A DNA stretch of 64,000 nucleotides. Source: Curvibacter sp. AEP1-3. Lineage in GTDB: Bacteria > Pseudomonadota > Gammaproteobacteria > Burkholderiales > Burkholderiaceae_C. Shown here piece after piece: positions 61,130-64,000 of the stretch; within the stretch, counting starts at the first letter, position 1; each line of letters begins with the position of its first letter. The position numbers and the translations under genes were made by a program. The notes under the pieces are model-generated. The model saw only the letters and a list, made by a program, of their open reading frames with translations, had not been told where the DNA came from and did no database searches. Location: assembly GCF_002163715.1 (NCBI RefSeq), contig NZ_CP015698.1:2954201-3018200 (forward strand), read 5' to 3'.

Positions 61130-61828
61130 ATGCGACGTGGGTTCGTAGGGTTCATGCTCGGGACGTTGATTTTTTTGGTTGGATGCGAGACCGCTAAACC
61201 ACGATACTTTTCGCCTCCGAACGACTATGTTCCCCTTGCAAAGATAAGTGTAGAAAGTCGTTTTAAAGCCGTTGAGATTACAAGCCAAAGCATTGGTGAA
61301 GAAGTAAATAGATGTGTTCCCCCACTCAATGCGTCCAGCAAAAATGTCCAGCAATTGGCTGGAAAGCTGCCCTTACCAACGGGCACGATGACTGCTCTCG
61401 GGCATGCCAGCTCAGCCCATCAGTTCTTGGTTCGTGGAACTTCGTCAATATGCTTACGTCAGAGCGACGCTCGGCATTTCATCCTTGCATCAGATTCATT
61501 GCTGGATACTGTGAATCCAGTCGGAGTACCGCCAGATGTGCAGGAAGAGTGGTACCGGAATATCGCGCTGAAGCTGGCACAGAATGGCTCGGTCAAGGTG
61601 ATTTATGTCTTCGGTAGTGGTGGCAATGCAAGCGCTGTGTCGTATTGGTTTGGTACCGGTCAATCTGACAACAGTACGCTCTACTACAGCCAGGAGTTCA
61701 AGAAGGCAGGATCATGGGACGCCAATGCTTATGGCCTTGTTTTTAGACACATCAATCTCGCCTCCATCTCCGAAACAAAACGCAACGGCGTAGGGAGAAA
61801 GAGCGATTTCGTCCCTGTGAGTCGATAG
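61130..61828 (+). CDS. Orphan lipoprotein of unknown function
   Basis: A 232-residue predicted lipoprotein: signal MRRGFVGFMLGTLIFLVGC with lipobox Cys at about residue 19. The mature region has no domain I can name; notable segments are LPTGTMTALGHASSAHQFLVRGTSSICLRQ and IYVFGSGGNASAVSYWFGTGQSDNSTLYYSQEF. Codon use and base composition are AT-richer than the flanking fba and purC genes, which suggests recent acquisition. It is flanked by terminators on both sides and so is a one-gene transcription unit that interrupts the fba-purC neighbourhood. Confidence 0.7.
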   Translation: MRRGFVGFMLGTLIFLVGCETAKPRYFSPPNDYVPLAKISVESRFKAVEITSQSIGEEVNRCVPPLNASSKNVQQLAGKLPLPTGTMTALGHASSAHQFLVRGTSSICLRQSDARHFILASDSLLDTVNPVGVPPDVQEEWYRNIALKLAQNGSVKVIYVFGSGGNASAVSYWFGTGQSDNSTLYYSQEFKKAGSWDANAYGLVFRHINLASISETKRNGVGRKSDFVPVSR

Positions 61829-61866
61829 CCCAGCATTTGCGCAACCAACGAACTTGCGATAATCCA

Positions 61867-61903
61867 AGGCTTCGCCTTCCATTCCGGGGCGAAGCCTTTT
61901 TAC
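61867..61903 (+). terminator. Intrinsic terminator after the orphan lipoprotein gene
   Basis: AGGCTTCGCC and GGCGAAGCCT flank an 11-base loop and are followed by TTTTTA. It ends 14 bases before the purC start. Confidence 0.85.
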
Positions 61904-61916
61904 TTTTGTGGACGCC

Positions 61917-62822
61917 ATGACTTCAGCTTTGCACACCTCCGCCTTGTCCCTTCCCTTGCTCGCCCGTGGCAAGGTGCGCGATAACTATGCTGTGGGTGAA
62001 GACCGCATCCTGATGGTGGCCAGCGACCGTTTGTCTGCGTTTGACGTGATCATGGGCGAGCCTATTCCCGGCAAGGGCGCGCTTCTGACCCAGATGGCCT
62101 TGTTTTGGTTTGAGAAGCTGGGCAAGAACGGGGCTGACGTCTGTCCTAACCATCTGACTGGCGATGCGCCTGAAAGCGCTGTAACACCTGCCGAAGCGGC
62201 GCAGGTCGCGGGTCGTTCCATGCTGGTCAAGCGCCTCAAGCCCCTGCCTGTCGAAGCCGTGGTGAGGGGTTATCTGGCAGGTAGCGGCTGGAAGGAATAC
62301 CAGCACAACGGCGCGGTTTGCGGTGTGCCATTGCCCGCCGGCCTGCAAAACGCCAGCAAGTTGCCTGAGCCGATTTACACCCCGGCCGCCAAGGCGGCAG
62401 TCGGTGACCATGACGAGAACATCACTTTCGAGAAAACCGTGGAGATGATCGGATTGGATTTGGCTACCCGCATCCGCGATATCAGCATCCAGATTTACAA
62501 GGTGGCCGCTGAGTTCGCCTTGACCAAGGGCATCATCATTGCCGACACCAAGTTCGAATTTGGTTTGGACAAAGACGGTACCCTGACCCTGATGGATGAA
62601 GTGCTGACACCGGACTCCAGCCGCTACTGGCCGGTGGAAAGTTACCAAGTCGGTACCAACCCGCCCAGCTACGACAAGCAGTTCGTGCGCGACTGGCTGG
62701 AGCAAGCTCTGGTGGATGGCAAGCCCTGGGACAAAACCCCCCCGGCACCCCGCGTGCCCCGCGAGGTGATTGAGAAGACGGCCGACAAGTACCGCGAAGC
62801 CCTGCAGCGCTTGACGACCTGA
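61917..62822 (+). CDS. purC: Phosphoribosylaminoimidazole-succinocarboxamide synthase
   Basis: A 301-residue enzyme of purine synthesis that joins aspartate to CAIR. The long form of bacteria and yeast is recognised by [55 protein letters not shown] near residue 115, [11 protein letters not shown] near 205 and [18 protein letters not shown] near 230. ATG 61917 is chosen over an ATG nine bases upstream because of family start. purE and purK, which often follow in betaproteobacteria, are not here: a convergent ABC gene ends eight bases downstream. Confidence 0.96.
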   Translation: MTSALHTSALSLPLLARGKVRDNYAVGEDRILMVASDRLSAFDVIMGEPIPGKGALLTQMALFWFEKLGKNGADVCPNHLTGDAPESAVTPAEAAQVAGRSMLVKRLKPLPVEAVVRGYLAGSGWKEYQHNGAVCGVPLPAGLQNASKLPEPIYTPAAKAAVGDHDENITFEKTVEMIGLDLATRIRDISIQIYKVAAEFALTKGIIIADTKFEFGLDKDGTLTLMDEVLTPDSSRYWPVESYQVGTNPPSYDKQFVRDWLEQALVDGKPWDKTPPAPRVPREVIEKTADKYREALQRLTT

Positions 62823-62829
62823 TCGCTGC

Positions 62830-63888
62830 TCAAGCTGCTACGACGGAAACGCCCCTTTGAGCGATGTTCAAGGTGACATCGTCTTGGGGGGACCAGTGGC
62901 CTTGGGCATCCGAGGCCACGACGAAGATGGGCCCTAACGCGGTCTCTACCGTCAACTCCTGAAAGCTCCCCAAGTAGGCCGCTTTGCTTACGGTGCCTTG
63001 CAGGCCCGAGCTGTGTCCGGGATGGACGGACCAAGCTTCGGGGCGAATCGCCACTTTTACCGGGCCTGCGTTCAAGCGACGCGGTGTTGAGAGCGTCAAG
63101 GGGCCCAATTCCACAGAGCCGTTTTCCAGGCATTGGCCATTGAGCAAGACTGCTTCGCCCATGAAGCCTGCAACAAATTCAGTTTGCGGGTTCTCGTAAA
63201 GTTCGCGTGGGCTTCCGGCCTGTGCAATCTGCCCTCCGTTCATCACAATGATCTGGTCGCTGACGGCCAAGGCTTCGCTCTGGTCATGGGTCACGTAAGC
63301 CACCGTCAGTTTCAGCCGCTGTTGCAGTGCCCTGATTTCTTCGCGCATGGACCGGCGCAAGCGTGCGTCCAGGTTGGACAGCGGCTCATCAAACAAGAGC
63401 ACAGAGGGCTCCAGCACCAGCGCACGTGCCAATGCCACGCGTTGCTGTTGCCCCCCAGACAGTTCTGCGGGGTAACGGCTCTCGTACCCCCCCAGGCCTA
63501 CGATGGCCATGGCTGAGCGGGCACGTTCGCTCACCTCCTGTTTGGGTACGCCGCTCACGTTAAGTCCGTAGGACACGTTCTCCAGCACCGACATGTGGGG
63601 GAACAATGCATAGCTCTGAAAGACCATGCTTACGTTGCGCTCCGCCGGCCCCAGGTGGGTGACATCGCGGCCGTCAATGAAGATTTGGCCGCTGGAGGGC
63701 GACTCCAGCCCGGCGATCATGCGCAGGGTGGTGGTCTTGCCACAGCCGGACGGGCCGAGGATGGTGGTCAGCGTCCCTTTGGGAACATGAAAGTCGATCG
63801 CGTTGACCACCAGAGGGCTTTGGGCGCCGCCGTAGCGCTTGGAGACCTGACGGAAAGAAATGCCTGTGTTGTTCATGGAAGTCGTCAT
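62830..63888 (-). CDS. ABC transporter ATP-binding protein with TOBE domain (PotA/FbpC type)
   Basis: A 352-residue ATPase of a binding-protein-dependent importer. Walker A GPSGCGKTTT near residue 44, signature LSGGQQQRVALARAL near 140, Walker B VLLFDEPLSNLDARLR near 163, switch histidine in YVTHDQ near 198, then a TOBE-like regulatory region (VKVAIRPEAWSVHPG) near 285-345. The group transports polyamines, iron(III), thiamine or phosphonates; substrate cannot be told without the binding protein. ATG 63888 or the in-frame ATG 63876 may be the start. It lies 11 bases after the permease gene. Confidence 0.9.
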   Translation of the reverse strand: MTTSMNNTGISFRQVSKRYGGAQSPLVVNAIDFHVPKGTLTTILGPSGCGKTTTLRMIAGLESPSSGQIFIDGRDVTHLGPAERNVSMVFQSYALFPHMSVLENVSYGLNVSGVPKQEVSERARSAMAIVGLGGYESRYPAELSGGQQQRVALARALVLEPSVLLFDEPLSNLDARLRRSMREEIRALQQRLKLTVAYVTHDQSEALAVSDQIIVMNGGQIAQAGSPRELYENPQTEFVAGFMGEAVLLNGQCLENGSVELGPLTLSTPRRLNAGPVKVAIRPEAWSVHPGHSSGLQGTVSKAAYLGSFQELTVETALGPIFVVASDAQGHWSPQDDVTLNIAQRGVSVVAA

Positions 63889-63899
63889 CCGTAATTATT

Positions 63900-64000
63900 T
63901 CAATGGGCAGTTGCAGCGTTGCGGCGGCCGAGTTTGCGTTCACCCACTAGGGCTTGGACCAAGAGGGTGCTGCAGGACATGAGCAGGATCAGCACCGTGC
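63900..64000 (-). CDS. ABC transporter permease, C-terminal end only
   Basis: The last 33 codons of a gene that begins beyond the right edge: TVLILLMSCSTLLVQALVGERKLGRRN and a short tail before the stop at 63902-63900. A final hydrophobic helix followed by a short basic tail is typical of spermidine/iron-type permeases. Being just upstream of the ATPase gene supports the assignment. Confidence 0.65.
   Translation of the reverse strand, partial: TVLILLMSCSTLLVQALVGERKLGRRNAATAH

Overview
The window looks like chromosome from a betaproteobacterium of the Comamonadaceae (Burkholderiales), most like Rhodoferax. This is inferred from GC content near 60 percent by eye, many core proteins of betaproteobacterial type (YajC-SecD-SecF, GlnE, YhdP, DprA-Smg, Def-Fmt, Pgk-Pyk-Fba-PurC), a class II aldolase of the Calvin-cycle subtype, and short intergenic repeats of a kind familiar from this family. 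I see no rRNA, tRNA, CRISPR array or prophage.

Layout. 1-2.4 kb: the end of a YvlD-type membrane protein gene, a TerC-family gene preceded by a yybP-ykoY manganese riboswitch, a DUF3717/DUF1289 protein and YaeQ. 2.5-6.7 kb: purB, with a complete-looking group II intron (about 2.78 kb, maturase with an HNH domain) sitting exactly at the purB start codon. 6.8-7.7 kb: a glutathione transferase and a small zinc-ribbon protein. 7.8-14.9 kb: a tightly packed eight-gene minus-strand operon (FAD oxidoreductase, DUF1365, CFA-type methyltransferase, CHI3-like protein, MFS transporter, DUF3833 lipoprotein, SDR, NTF2-like). A diiron acyl-ACP-desaturase-like gene diverges from it, and a perfect palindrome lies between them. 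Together they look like a membrane-lipid modification or photo-oxidative stress module. 16-27.8 kb: a degenerate HD-GYP protein, RfaE2, GlnE, YhdP, a nitrilase, a small membrane protein, MltA and CheV.

28-39 kb: a LysR regulator diverging from a complete L-rhamnose utilisation operon: RhaD aldolase-dehydrogenase fusion, RhaI isomerase, RhaS/RhaT/RhaP/RhaQ ABC importer, RhaM mutarotase and RhaK kinase. An intrinsic terminator separates rhaS from the other transporter genes. 39-44 kb: a secreted protein and an Lrp/AsnC regulator diverging from a fused indolepyruvate:ferredoxin oxidoreductase. 44-53 kb: yajC-secD-secF, a DUF1631 protein, and smg-dprA-LysM on the minus strand. 53-64 kb: def-fmt-azlC-azlD, pgk, a REC-GGDEF protein, pyk, fba, an AT-richer orphan lipoprotein gene with a hairpin over its ribosome site, purC, and the start of an ABC importer operon.

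The most unusual points are the intron at the purB start codon (with an in-frame ATG inside intron domain VI), the lipid-type operon with its palindrome, a five-copy repeat family of which one copy encodes part of a signal peptide, and several candidate RNA or operator elements.
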